Positions 1 to 11,264 are shown, numbered from the stretch's first letter. The stretch: DNA of 64,000 bases from Lachnospiraceae bacterium (GCA_015056975.1 SVFG01000001.1:1-64000); one strand, 5' to 3'. Notes: generated by a model from the sequence alone, not told the origin. Numbers and translations: made by a program.

Positions 1-144
1 GAGTTTGACCCCAATCTTCACAACGCAGTGATGCAGGTGGAGAGCGAGGAGTATGAATCCGGCGTGGTTGCGCAGGAACTGATGAAGGGTTATACCTATC
101 GGGAGAATGTGGTAAGACATTCCATGGTAGCAGTAGTACAGTAA
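1..144 (+). CDS. grpE: GrpE co-chaperone, C-terminal part (5' truncated by window)
   Basis: Frame 1 reads EFDPNLHNAVMQVESEEYESGVVAQELMKGYTYRENVVRHSMVAVVQ*, a typical GrpE C-terminus; directly upstream of dnaK. Confidence 0.93.
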   Translation, partial: EFDPNLHNAVMQVESEEYESGVVAQELMKGYTYRENVVRHSMVAVVQ

Positions 145-169
145 CTATACTAAATCATCTCATAAATAA

Positions 170-2053
<1,884 letters not shown>

Positions 2054-2078
2054 TCAAGAAGAGTTTATCTGAAATTAT

Positions 2079-2112
2079 GTACTTCTGGGCGGCATGAGCC
2101 TCCCGGAAGTAC
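2079..2112 (+). promoter_or_regulatory. Intergenic dnaK-dnaJ hairpin (possible mRNA processing or stability element)
   Basis: GTACTTCTGGGCGGC-ATGA-GCCTCCCGGAAGTAC: 15-bp stem with one mismatch and a tetraloop, no following T-run. Confidence 0.6.
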
Positions 2113-2133
2113 TGTGTTATGTAGGAGGCAAGT

Positions 2134-3312
2134 ATGGCTGAAAAGCGAGACTACTACGAGGTCCTTGGCGTAGACAAAAATGCAGACGAAGCTGCAATTA
2201 AAAAAGCATATCGTGTGCTGGCTAAGAAGTATCACCCGGATGCCAATCCCGGTAATGCTGAGGCAGAGAAAAAGTTTAAGGAAGCTTCAGAGGCTTATGC
2301 AGTGTTAAGTGACCCTGAGAAAAAGCGTCAGTATGATCAGTTCGGTCATGCTGCTTTTGAAGGCGGAGCAGGCGGTGCAGGAGGCTTTGATTTCAGCGGT
2401 GCTGATTTTGGAGATATATTTGGAGACATTTTCGGTGATTTCTTCGGCGGTGGTCGCAGAAGCAGTGCCAGAAACAATGGTCCCATGAAGGGTGCCAACC
2501 TTCGTACAAGTGTCCGCATTACCTTCGAGGAGGCAGTGTTTGGCTGTAAGAAGGAAATTGAGCTTACCGTAAAGGAAAACTGTAAGACCTGTAACGGTTC
2601 CGGTGCAAAGCCCGGTACCTCCCCCGAAACCTGTACCAAATGTGGAGGTAAGGGGCAGGTAGTATATACCCAGCAGTCCTTCTTCGGAACAGTCCGCAAT
2701 GTGCAGACCTGTCCCGATTGTCAGGGAAGCGGTAAGGTGATAAAAGAGAAGTGTACGGATTGTCACGGTACCGGTTACATCCCCATGAGAAAGCGTTATT
2801 CTGTGGATATTCCTGCAGGTATTGACAACGGTCAGTCTACCAGAATGCCCGGTCTCGGAGAGCCCGGCACAAACGGTGGTCCCAGAGGTGATGTGCTGGT
2901 AGAGGTAATTGTAGGACGTCATCCCATTTTCCAGCGTCAGGAGTTTAACATATTCTCTACCGTACCGGTATCCTATGCTGTGGCGGCATTGGGTGGAGAA
3001 ATCTTTATTGATACCGTGGATGGCAAGGTTATCTATGATGTGAAGCCCGGAACACAGACCGACACCAAGGTACGTCTGAAAGGTAAGGGTGTTCCTTCCT
3101 GGAGAAATAAGGATGTGCGCGGTGACCACTATGTAACCTTAGTGGTACAGGTGCCTGATAAGCTGAGCCATGAGGCGAAGGAGCTGCTCAAGCAGTTTGA
3201 TGCCCTCACAGGCGATTCCTTAAATACTACCAAGAAAAAGGACGAGAACGACGAAGAACCCAAGGAACCGAAGGATTCCAAGGATGGGAAGAAAAAGAAG
3301 TTTTGGAAATAA
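2134..3312 (+). CDS. dnaJ: Chaperone protein DnaJ (J domain, G/F region, four CxxCxGxG zinc motifs)
   Basis: [30 protein letters not shown] motif, zinc-finger repeats. Confidence 0.99.
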   Translation: MAEKRDYYEVLGVDKNADEAAIKKAYRVLAKKYHPDANPGNAEAEKKFKEASEAYAVLSDPEKKRQYDQFGHAAFEGGAGGAGGFDFSGADFGDIFGDIFGDFFGGGRRSSARNNGPMKGANLRTSVRITFEEAVFGCKKEIELTVKENCKTCNGSGAKPGTSPETCTKCGGKGQVVYTQQSFFGTVRNVQTCPDCQGSGKVIKEKCTDCHGTGYIPMRKRYSVDIPAGIDNGQSTRMPGLGEPGTNGGPRGDVLVEVIVGRHPIFQRQEFNIFSTVPVSYAVAALGGEIFIDTVDGKVIYDVKPGTQTDTKVRLKGKGVPSWRNKDVRGDHYVTLVVQVPDKLSHEAKELLKQFDALTGDSLNTTKKKDENDEEPKEPKDSKDGKKKKFWK

Positions 3313-3318
3313 AGTAAG

Positions 3319-3350
3319 CTGCCGTGCTAGGGATTAGTACGGCAGTTTTA
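3319..3350 (+). terminator. Rho-independent terminator after dnaJ
   Basis: CTGCCGT ... ACGGCAG followed by TTTTA. Confidence 0.75.
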
Positions 3351-3561
3351 GTTTGGGCGGGCAGCATGGGCGGCTTAGGGCAGGTATTTGTTATCGCAGG
3401 CACGCTTTCGCTACGGTTCGCAGCGCAGCGGCACTAAGCTCGAAGACGAAAATCGCAAGGCGATTTATCGCCTTTACCTCGCTAAGGGCCGGCGTGCTCA
3501 CAGTGCACTGCTTATAACAAACACCTACCCTTGCCTACCATACTGCCCGCCCAAACTAAAA
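3346..3561. repeat. Long hairpin element copy 1 (about 45-bp arms around a conserved core)
   Basis: Left arm agtttgggcgggcagcatgggcggcttagggcaggtatttgttat is near-complementary to right arm ataacaaacacctacccttgcctaccatactgcccgcccaaact; core GCAGGCACGCTTTCGCTACGG...CCGGCGTGCTCACAGTGCACTGCTT is also found at 42.5 kb. Confidence 0.85.
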
Positions 3562-3563
3562 GT

Positions 3564-3583
3564 GCCTGCGGGAATCCGCAGGC
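3564..3583. terminator. Terminator-like hairpin at the outer right edge of element copy 1
   Basis: GCCTGCGG-gaat-CCGCAGGC. Confidence 0.5.
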
Positions 3584-3615
3584 GCTTCATCAAAGTATTA
3601 TTTTATAATAAAAAA

Positions 3616-3801
3616 CTAATTATCGTTAGAATTCCAATATATGCATTTCTTCAAGCATTCGCCACAATTTTTGCAATTTTCATCAACTATGGGGGCAGGA
3701 AATCCCAGCTCATTATTCTTGAATGTAATATGCTCACATCCACCACAATCTGCACACCCAACACATATTCCCATATCCGCAACTTTTTTGACATTATTCA
3801 T
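3616..3801 (-). CDS. Small orphan 2x[4Fe-4S] ferredoxin-like protein (61 aa)
   Basis: Two Cys clusters, CVGCADCGGC and CKNCGECLKKC; GGAGGAA RBS 7 nt upstream of ATG on the minus strand. Confidence 0.8.
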   Translation of the reverse strand: MNNVKKVADMGICVGCADCGGCEHITFKNNELGFPAPIVDENCKNCGECLKKCIYWNSNDN

Positions 3802-4041
3802 CTCTGTTCCTCCACTTCAAATGCATGACCTCTATAAATGAGCATTTGCTTAGTTACTATACAAACTTTATTTGCGATGTGTTGCATGGGGCTCACGGAT
3901 ATTTTACGTTTGCACCACGCAATTACGTTTATAAATCACTATTGTAATAATTCAAACGTAAATCATATACATTTCTTACGTTCATTTTGAGCATAGTTTA
4001 AATATAGGTGGTATTTATTTCAGTGCTTACGGATAAATGAA

Positions 4042-5304
4042 TTATTTCGTAGCAGCTAACGTCTGCTTCAGCTTCTCATACTCAGTCTGCATCTGCTTGA
4101 AGCTTTCCTCATCGCCGCTGTCAGCGTCGGGATGGTAGGTCTTGCAGAGAGATTTATATCTCTTGTCCAGCTTTTCCAAGGTGTTGCAGCCGGCGAAGTA
4201 GAAGGAATTCTTTACGGGATTGCTGTAAACCTCTTTTAATTCACCAATCATCTCGTTGATGCGGTTTCGCTGCTTGTCCAAATCCTGAATGCGGGGAATG
4301 AGTCTCTGTAACTCCGCTTGAGACATGTCCTTCTTGCGGGAAGAGCAGTAGTCGGTAAGAGATTTGAGCTCACGCAGGTATTCGCCCCAGAGTGCACGCA
4401 GTATCTGGTTTTCTCTGGTGGAAAGCAGGGTGTTGATTTCTGCTTCCAAGGGGTCCAGATTTTGGATGTGGGAGTTTAATACCTGAATATATCCGCCGGA
4501 AGCATCGCCTCCGTCCTTTGACTCGATGCTTAAGGTTTTCTTTTGCAGGCGGTCAACAAACTTGGTGTAGCGGTCCTTTGACATTTTCAGTTCGCTTGCC
4601 CACTCGTGCCATTCGATACCCAGAGACAGAAGGATAATTACCAGTGTGGTCATCAAGGAGAGGAAGTACAAAATACCGCAAACAAGTGTCAGCATGTCAA
4701 ACTTTTGTAAATAAGCAAATATGCCAAGGCCGAATACGGTCTGTATGCGGCTGTTTGCTCTCCATAAAGTGAAAATCACCAAAAATGCACTGCCACCGAT
4801 GGACAGATACAGGGAAATGTCCGCGATAAATACGATGGCATAGGTAAGTCCTCTTACAATGGAGAAGAACAGACAGCATAATCCGTTTACATATTTATTG
4901 CCACCAAGGCTTATGAATCGATAATCTGCTTCGCATATTTCATAGAGCTTTAAGTATCTGATATAAGTAAAGCTGTAAAGCAGATTAAAGAAGGATACCA
5001 AACCATCGACTACAATCTTTACGGGTTCTGATGCTACGCGCACCAGCAGGATTGCCAGGAAAATAAGCAGTGCCATTACAGCCAGAATGCCGATGGCAAG
5101 AAGAACAATCAGCCAGGTGGCATCGGGTGTCTTGACAAACTTAAGCACCAGATACAGTCCGAAGGTCAAAAGGCTCATGCCGCCGATTGGCAGAAGCTTT
5201 TCGAATGCCTTTGAAATAAATTTGCAGGCTGTTGCAATCAGCAATAGGGGCAATGCCAACAGGGACAGGAGATTCATTTTTATGATTTTAATAACTTTAC
5301 CCAT
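4042..5304 (-). CDS. Multi-TM membrane protein with C-terminal J-like domain
   Basis: Several hydrophobic helices; C-terminus LDKRYKSLCKTYHPDADSGDEESFKQMQTEYEKLK retains the HPD motif. Confidence 0.75.
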   Translation of the reverse strand: MGKVIKIIKMNLLSLLALPLLLIATACKFISKAFEKLLPIGGMSLLTFGLYLVLKFVKTPDATWLIVLLAIGILAVMALLIFLAILLVRVASEPVKIVVDGLVSFFNLLYSFTYIRYLKLYEICEADYRFISLGGNKYVNGLCCLFFSIVRGLTYAIVFIADISLYLSIGGSAFLVIFTLWRANSRIQTVFGLGIFAYLQKFDMLTLVCGILYFLSLMTTLVIILLSLGIEWHEWASELKMSKDRYTKFVDRLQKKTLSIESKDGGDASGGYIQVLNSHIQNLDPLEAEINTLLSTRENQILRALWGEYLRELKSLTDYCSSRKKDMSQAELQRLIPRIQDLDKQRNRINEMIGELKEVYSNPVKNSFYFAGCNTLEKLDKRYKSLCKTYHPDADSGDEESFKQMQTEYEKLKQTLAATK

Positions 5305-5315
5305 GATGTACCTCC

Positions 5316-6230
5316 TTACTCTGCGTAGGCAAATTCATAAGAAATGCCTGTGATATATTTGCCATCGGCGTCTGCTTTTATTGTGATGGTGTCACCGCTT
5401 GCAGGGTCTTTATAGATTGTCTTGGTGTCCTGCATTCCGGTACCGTAAAAAATTGAGCCACTAAGAGTGGTTGGTTCGCCGTAGAGACCGTCCTTGCTGT
5501 GGAATACGGTAACGGGAGACATGCCCAGAGTCACACCCTCGGGGAAAACCACTGTATTCTTGATAAATTCTAAGCTGAGTACTCTGCAATCTCTGTAAGA
5601 GCGAAGCTCATCGCTTGTGTTTTCTACGGTGATTGTGATGCCGAAATCCTCATCACTTAAAGTGAGCTTTTCGGAGGGCTTCAGTTTTTCATGGTGGTTC
5701 AGAGATAACTGTGCTGCAATCTCCTTGATGGGAATCACCTGACGGTTAATCTGAATCATACGGGAGAACTTGTCCGCCAGCAAAATTTCAGGCATGGGCT
5801 GGGTATCCATCCAACGGGAGGTAAACTCCGCTGCATCCTCTATGGAAAGAAGCAGCTCTGAGGGTGCCTTTGCGGTAAGCTCCAGCTTCTTTGTATTGGT
5901 ATCAATTTCAATACCGTTAAACGCTTCCATGGTGTTAACCACCTCCAACACCTCATAAGTGCCGGGATTTAAGGTGAGCTTTTGATAATAATCGTTGTCG
6001 CTGTTTAAGGAAAAGCTGTAAATCTTTTCGGTAACGGTATTTTGCAGGGTGACCTGAAGCTCGGAACGCTCCTGTAAATTTGCCTCCTGCATATTGTATT
6101 CCTTGGGAATATTGATAAAGCTTACGTTTAAGATGCAGTCGCCCTCGTGAAGCTTCCCCTCTTTGCCGCAGGCAGTTAAGGAGAGAAGTAACAGGCAGGC
6201 TGTTAAAAGTGTCAGTCTTTTCATAGGCAA
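5316..6230 (-). CDS. Lipoprotein of unknown function
   Basis: Signal peptide with lipobox LLSLTACGKEG. Confidence 0.75.
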   Translation of the reverse strand: MPMKRLTLLTACLLLLSLTACGKEGKLHEGDCILNVSFINIPKEYNMQEANLQERSELQVTLQNTVTEKIYSFSLNSDNDYYQKLTLNPGTYEVLEVVNTMEAFNGIEIDTNTKKLELTAKAPSELLLSIEDAAEFTSRWMDTQPMPEILLADKFSRMIQINRQVIPIKEIAAQLSLNHHEKLKPSEKLTLSDEDFGITITVENTSDELRSYRDCRVLSLEFIKNTVVFPEGVTLGMSPVTVFHSKDGLYGEPTTLSGSIFYGTGMQDTKTIYKDPASGDTITIKADADGKYITGISYEFAYAE

Positions 6231-6389
6231 TCCTCCGTGTGTAATAAGCTCTATCTATACTATAGCTTTTTCATAGGAAAACCGCAAGTAAATTATGTAT
6301 GGGTAGATAGGGGAAGATGTAGATGTGAGGTGTAGTGAATTGTTTTCTACCAATATTATTTATCCGAAGCGGAATAAACCGCGATGTGG

Positions 6390-6734
6390 TCATTCTGAGC
6401 CATTCATTTCCTGTAGGGTAAGAATACGTTCTTCTATGCGTATCTTATCTTCCGATGGCAATGTGCGATACAATTCCCAAACATGTATGTCTTGTTCTGT
6501 TATTGTGCATGGTTTGGCAGCTGGGCGATAGTCCTGAGTCATACCGAGCAAATAATCTGAACTGGTATTAAGCGTTTTGCTTAAGCCAATTATAATGGCA
6601 CTCTTAGGATCATAAATATTATTTTCATAGCGAGATAAGCTGGCGGCAGTGATTCCCAACTGCTTAGCCAGCTCTTTTTGACTGATTCCTTGTTGTTCCC
6701 TCAAGTATACAATTCTCTCTCCAATGGTTCTCAT
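6390..6734 (-). CDS. XRE-family HTH transcriptional regulator
   Basis: MRTIGERIVYLREQQGISQKELAKQLGITAASLSRYENNIYDPK; start set at the internal Met of the 133-aa ORF. Confidence 0.88.
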   Translation of the reverse strand: MRTIGERIVYLREQQGISQKELAKQLGITAASLSRYENNIYDPKSAIIIGLSKTLNTSSDYLLGMTQDYRPAAKPCTITEQDIHVWELYRTLPSEDKIRIEERILTLQEMNGSE

Positions 6735-7037
6735 ATGATAACTCCTAAGGCATATTATAAATATATGTCTATGCATCTGTTCAAATGACATAAAGTAGAA
6801 AATTCATCAATTATAAAGCATTTCATTAAAATTAAAATGCCTAGATATATAATAAGATAAAAAGCAAAGTCAACAATAAAAATTGCTAAAAATATAACGC
6901 ACAATGTTGAAATTGCTAAAACTATGTGCTAGGATATATAATAAATGTAACTGTATTTTGTATAGATATAAATAAAGTAATTTTATATAAGATACATAAT
7001 ACTAATAGGTAACTTAAACTTATGTGAGGTACAAAGC

Positions 7038-8210
7038 ATGAAAAGAAGAATAATTATGATTTTAGCTATTATTGCTGTTATGATGTTAGCAGGTTGTGGA
7101 ACAACACAAATTGATTTGAATAAGTACATTAGCATTGAAGTTAATGGTTATAATTCAATGGGTGTTGCAACATATTCATTTGATATGGATGCTTTTGAAA
7201 AGGACTACGCAGATAAAGTAACAATAGACAAGTCATTCAATATTCCAAAAAAAATGGAAGATTTGTCTGATTGTGAAATACTGTTTGCTTCATGTATTAG
7301 CGGCAAATTAAGTAAAAGCGATAAGTTAGATAATGGCGACAAGATAACTTACAAGTGGAAATGTAGTGACGACAAAGCAAAAGAGTATTTCAACAGCGAA
7401 TTAATTTACAGCGATATTGAGTATGAAGTGAAGGGGTTAACTGAGATGAAAAAGTTTAACCCTTTGGAGCATGTCTCGATTGAATATACCGGAGTGGAGC
7501 CTATTGCTGAGGCTACTGTGAAGATTGATAATACATATCCGGAGATGAAATACTTTTTGGTTACATTAGACAAAACCAGTGGCCTGTCCAATAATGATAT
7601 TGTAGTTGCTAATGCATCTCTTTTGATAGAGAAAGAGGAGTTTATTGAGAAATATGATAATTTGCCTGAAACAGGTGAAAAGCAGTTTACTGTTTCAGGT
7701 ATTCCTACTTATGTGGAAGGAACTACAGAAATTGATGGTGATACATTAAGTATGATGAAAAAGCAAGCAGAAGATATCATTAATAGCAAAACTGCATCTT
7801 GGATGTCTATATCACATTTAGATTCTATAGAATATATAGGGAATTACTTTATTTTGCTCAAGCAATATAATTTGGAAGCAAAACATAATAATGAACTAGA
7901 TTTAGTATATCGAATCAATGCTCATCTGGATTCATATGATACCCCAGTATATGTGACATACTATTATGTTGTAGGATTCCCTAATATTACAAAGAATGTT
8001 GACGGAACAGTGAATGTAGATGTGTATAAATATTATGATACGAAGAGTACATTTAGTGTTAGTTATAAGATTAATAGGAAGACCGGTTTGGGTTATTATG
8101 TAGAAAAAGAAGCTTATTTTGATGGTTATTCACAGTTAGAAGAATTAAAGAAGGGTTGGCTTATTTCCAATATGGAAAAATTCTTCTATGAAGACAATGT
8201 TGTAGAATAA
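7038..8210 (+). CDS. Lipoprotein of unknown function
   Basis: MKRRIIMILAIIAVMMLAGCGTTQID lipobox; AT-rich region. Confidence 0.75.
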   Translation: MKRRIIMILAIIAVMMLAGCGTTQIDLNKYISIEVNGYNSMGVATYSFDMDAFEKDYADKVTIDKSFNIPKKMEDLSDCEILFASCISGKLSKSDKLDNGDKITYKWKCSDDKAKEYFNSELIYSDIEYEVKGLTEMKKFNPLEHVSIEYTGVEPIAEATVKIDNTYPEMKYFLVTLDKTSGLSNNDIVVANASLLIEKEEFIEKYDNLPETGEKQFTVSGIPTYVEGTTEIDGDTLSMMKKQAEDIINSKTASWMSISHLDSIEYIGNYFILLKQYNLEAKHNNELDLVYRINAHLDSYDTPVYVTYYYVVGFPNITKNVDGTVNVDVYKYYDTKSTFSVSYKINRKTGLGYYVEKEAYFDGYSQLEELKKGWLISNMEKFFYEDNVVE

Positions 8211-8269
8211 GTTACCATCTCATATTTATCAGCAATGATTCTCATAGTACTTAGAACAGGAGGAGAAAA

Positions 8270-9778
8270 ATGTGTAAGATATATTGGATATTAATAGCGG
8301 CAAGTATTAGTTTACTAATCTTTGCTTCATGTGGAAAGAGTACTTCTGATGCAAGCGAGAATAGTGTGATTGAAGTCAGCGCAGAAGAAAGTATTATAGT
8401 GGAAGAAAGCGTTGCAGTAACAGAAGAAACATTGGAAGCTTCTGAAGAGATTGTTGAAGAAACAAGTGAAGTTGTCAGTTTGGAAAGTGAAGTGGAGAGT
8501 GATACGGATACTCATGAAGAGTATTTATATGCAGTGACAATAAGTATAAATCCTCAAATTACCCTTCATGTCGATAAAAACGAGGCAGAAGAATACTATG
8601 TTACATCTTGGACTTGTGATAATGCCGATGCTGAAGAATTGTTTGAAGGAATAGTTTTTTCTGATAAATCGATTGAGGATGTAATTGAAGAAGCTGTAAA
8701 TGTTTTGACAAAAGAAAACATATTGACTTCTGATAAGGAGATCGCGGTTTCAGTATATACTGCTTTGGGGGAGGAAGTTGAAGCAGAAGATGAACTTGTG
8801 CAATATATCTCAGAAGCAGTTTGTTCGGTAACTAATGAATTATTGCTTGCAATGAGTGTTACAATAAATGGTGATAAACTCGATTTATTTGAAGTAATTG
8901 AGGAAGAAGTAAAACAAGAGGAAGAAAAACAGATAGTTGCAGATAACACGACTGATAATAATGAACAAGCAGATGAAATTGATTATGATGCTTTGGGACA
9001 GGGTGATGTAATTGAAAACACACAGAAACGATACAAAAATTATGAAGGATATCCCAACGTTGCAAAGTGCTGGTATGAAGATGGTAGTCCGTATCAAGTT
9101 ATTCAGTATTCTAATATGCAGGAAATAATGGGAGATGACTGTTATTATAGTGATCATGCATTTAATCATTATACAGAACGAGTGTGTTCTGGGTTGCACG
9201 GTTTGGGAGATAATTGTATACTACTGGGTTTTGTTGCAGATTGGTCTCATGATGAGGGCGATTGGGATTTTTGTCCGTATACAGGAGAAGATTGGATACT
9301 TACTAGAAATCCGGCTAAGGCAAGAGGTTTATTAGGGTACTGTAAAGAGTGTAATAGTGATATTTGGGCTTGGTTTAGTTGCGAAAAGTATATTGCATAT
9401 GGAACGCTACCGGATTTTAACGGAAGACCAGCTAGTGAGTACCATGATTGGAATGCTAAATTACGTAGTAATAATTACACTAATACTACGACACAAGATA
9501 TAGAAGAATTTGAGCAGGAAGAAGGGCAAGTAGAAGTAATAGAAGAGGAAGATATTACTATTACAGATCTTGGATATATTGATGTGGAATCATCCTCCAT
9601 TCCACAGGGGAAGGTATATATCTTACCGGAATTTGCAGGTAAAAACTTTGATGGAAATACCGGTGATTTTGCTGACGGTTCGGGGAACATTCATGATCCT
9701 GAATATGATGAAGTTTGGAAAGTAAGAGAACCAAATTACGAGGGAAGTTCATGGGTTAGTGAAGGAGTACTCAGATAA
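8270..9778 (+). CDS. Lipoprotein with Ser/Glu-rich linker and RsgI-like domain
   Basis: Lipobox LLIFASCGKS; acidic spacer; then VTISINPQITLHVDKNEAEEYYVTSWTCDNADAEELFEGIVFSDKSIEDVIEEAVNVL, resembling RsgI/anti-sigma periplasmic repeats. Confidence 0.65.
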   Translation: MCKIYWILIAASISLLIFASCGKSTSDASENSVIEVSAEESIIVEESVAVTEETLEASEEIVEETSEVVSLESEVESDTDTHEEYLYAVTISINPQITLHVDKNEAEEYYVTSWTCDNADAEELFEGIVFSDKSIEDVIEEAVNVLTKENILTSDKEIAVSVYTALGEEVEAEDELVQYISEAVCSVTNELLLAMSVTINGDKLDLFEVIEEEVKQEEEKQIVADNTTDNNEQADEIDYDALGQGDVIENTQKRYKNYEGYPNVAKCWYEDGSPYQVIQYSNMQEIMGDDCYYSDHAFNHYTERVCSGLHGLGDNCILLGFVADWSHDEGDWDFCPYTGEDWILTRNPAKARGLLGYCKECNSDIWAWFSCEKYIAYGTLPDFNGRPASEYHDWNAKLRSNNYTNTTTQDIEEFEQEEGQVEVIEEEDITITDLGYIDVESSSIPQGKVYILPEFAGKNFDGNTGDFADGSGNIHDPEYDEVWKVREPNYEGSSWVSEGVLR

Positions 9779-9803
9779 GAACTGTTACTTCGGGAGGTAT
9801 ATT

Positions 9804-10763
9804 ATGTATTGCAAAAACTGTGGAAAGCAAATTGATAATGAAAATGCCAGCTTTTGTAATGGCTGTGGAAGTGAACTGAATAGAATAAATTCTGCGGAAG
9901 TAATGCCTGTTGCAGGGGAAAGTACAGTAATATTAACGAAACCGATAAAGAGGCAATTTGTGTTGTTGGGGCAAGAACTGGAAATAGATGAAGAAATGGA
10001 TTTGTTTAATACATGCCGTCAGCAGTACAAAATAATTGCAGATGAGGGAATACGGCTGTTTCAGATGAGTTATACTCAATGTATTCATGAGTTTGATTCA
10101 TTTGTAGGTGAATTCTCTAATATGTATTATTTCTATTTGGAGCCTATTTTGAAAAAAACAATGGATTTGCTAGTTAGAGAGGGTATTTGGTCAATTACAC
10201 TTGACGAACTAAGAAGTACACATGTGAATAATTATCATTGGGGAACAGACGGATATGATATATTGATATATAATGCTGATGTGTTGTTACAGAAAAGAGC
10301 AGATTCAAAAGCTGAAAAGTTGTCGTTTATTCCTAGTTTTGGGGGAATAGGATTTTCTGCCATACTAACAGCCACAGCGTTGAATGTAGTAGCATATACT
10401 GCAAGCAAACAGTTAATGAAGTATACCGTCTTAAAACCATATGAAAAAATAAGCTTGTATAATCAGTTAAATGTGCCGGTGTTGATAAGTCATGTGTATT
10501 CGGATTATATGAATGTGTATTTGACGTTATCATTGATAATGAAGCAGAATGGCAGAAAGATTTGGTATCCTACGGAAGTGGAGAGAGCGCGAAATGTTTT
10601 TGCTAATATATCAAATCCTTATTTTCCGGAAGAAGAAAGGATTAATGCACTGATATCAATCATAAAAATGTGGCCATATGATGAGAATGTATATAATTAT
10701 ATGACAAGCATATACGGAGAAAGAGAAGACATTTTGCAATTACGTAATTATTTTTGTGTCTAA
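9804..10763 (+). CDS. Zinc-ribbon domain protein of unknown function
   Basis: MYCKNCGKQIDNENASFCNGCGSEL; GGGAGG RBS before ATG 9804. Confidence 0.75.
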   Translation: MYCKNCGKQIDNENASFCNGCGSELNRINSAEVMPVAGESTVILTKPIKRQFVLLGQELEIDEEMDLFNTCRQQYKIIADEGIRLFQMSYTQCIHEFDSFVGEFSNMYYFYLEPILKKTMDLLVREGIWSITLDELRSTHVNNYHWGTDGYDILIYNADVLLQKRADSKAEKLSFIPSFGGIGFSAILTATALNVVAYTASKQLMKYTVLKPYEKISLYNQLNVPVLISHVYSDYMNVYLTLSLIMKQNGRKIWYPTEVERARNVFANISNPYFPEEERINALISIIKMWPYDENVYNYMTSIYGEREDILQLRNYFCV

Positions 10764-10824
10764 GTCTGAAATTGTAAATAGTCTCTATGGTAATTACTTG
10801 TCCAAGTGGCCCCCCCAGAAGGAA

Positions 10825-11264
10825 CTAAAACGATAAAAGAACACAAATGGAATTAGGAAATACAAGAATTCCGCACGGATTTGCGGCAGGTATTCGGTTT
10901 CTTACAGCTGGAGAGTAACAAGGAAGCATTGAAGTTGTATGTGAACAGGCATGAAGATGTCTTTAGGAATCTGAGTGACGATGCCTACGATATGATAAGC
11001 GTAATGACGCACTCTGATGAACTGTCGGAAATTAGAGATAAGTATGAAACGGAGGGAAAAGGCGATATGTGTCAGGCGATTAAGGAAATGATTGAAGAGG
11101 GCAGACAAGAGGGCAGACAAGAGGGAAGACAGGAAGGTATCAAGGCTTTTATTGAGTTATGTCAGGAAATTGGTATTTCAAAAGAAGATACCCTGCGTAA
11201 GCTACAGGAGAAGTTTACTCTGACGGAGCCTGTGGAGGCGTATCTGGAGAGGTATTGGAAATAA
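10825..11264 (+). pseudogene. Truncated Rpn-family (PD-(D/E)XK recombination-promoting nuclease) C-terminal relic
   Basis: Reads KEHKWN*EIQEFRTDLRQVFGFLQLESNKEALKLYVNRHEDVF...EEGRQEGRQEGRQEGIKAF; in-frame TAG and missing nuclease domain. Confidence 0.65.

Noticed and set aside
2305-3129. 274-aa minus-strand ORF antisense to dnaJ
   Set aside because: Shadow ORF; Thr/Gly/Cys-rich artefact of the DnaJ zinc-finger coding sequence.
3388-3828. 146-aa plus-strand ORF across the hairpin element and ferredoxin region
   Set aside because: Runs through the palindromic core and antisense to the RBS-preceded iron-sulfur gene; no protein signature.
11097-11136. GAGGGCAGACAA tandem units as a possible CRISPR or minisatellite
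   Set aside because: Short 12-bp coding repeats without spacers, typical of Rpn-family C-terminal tails.
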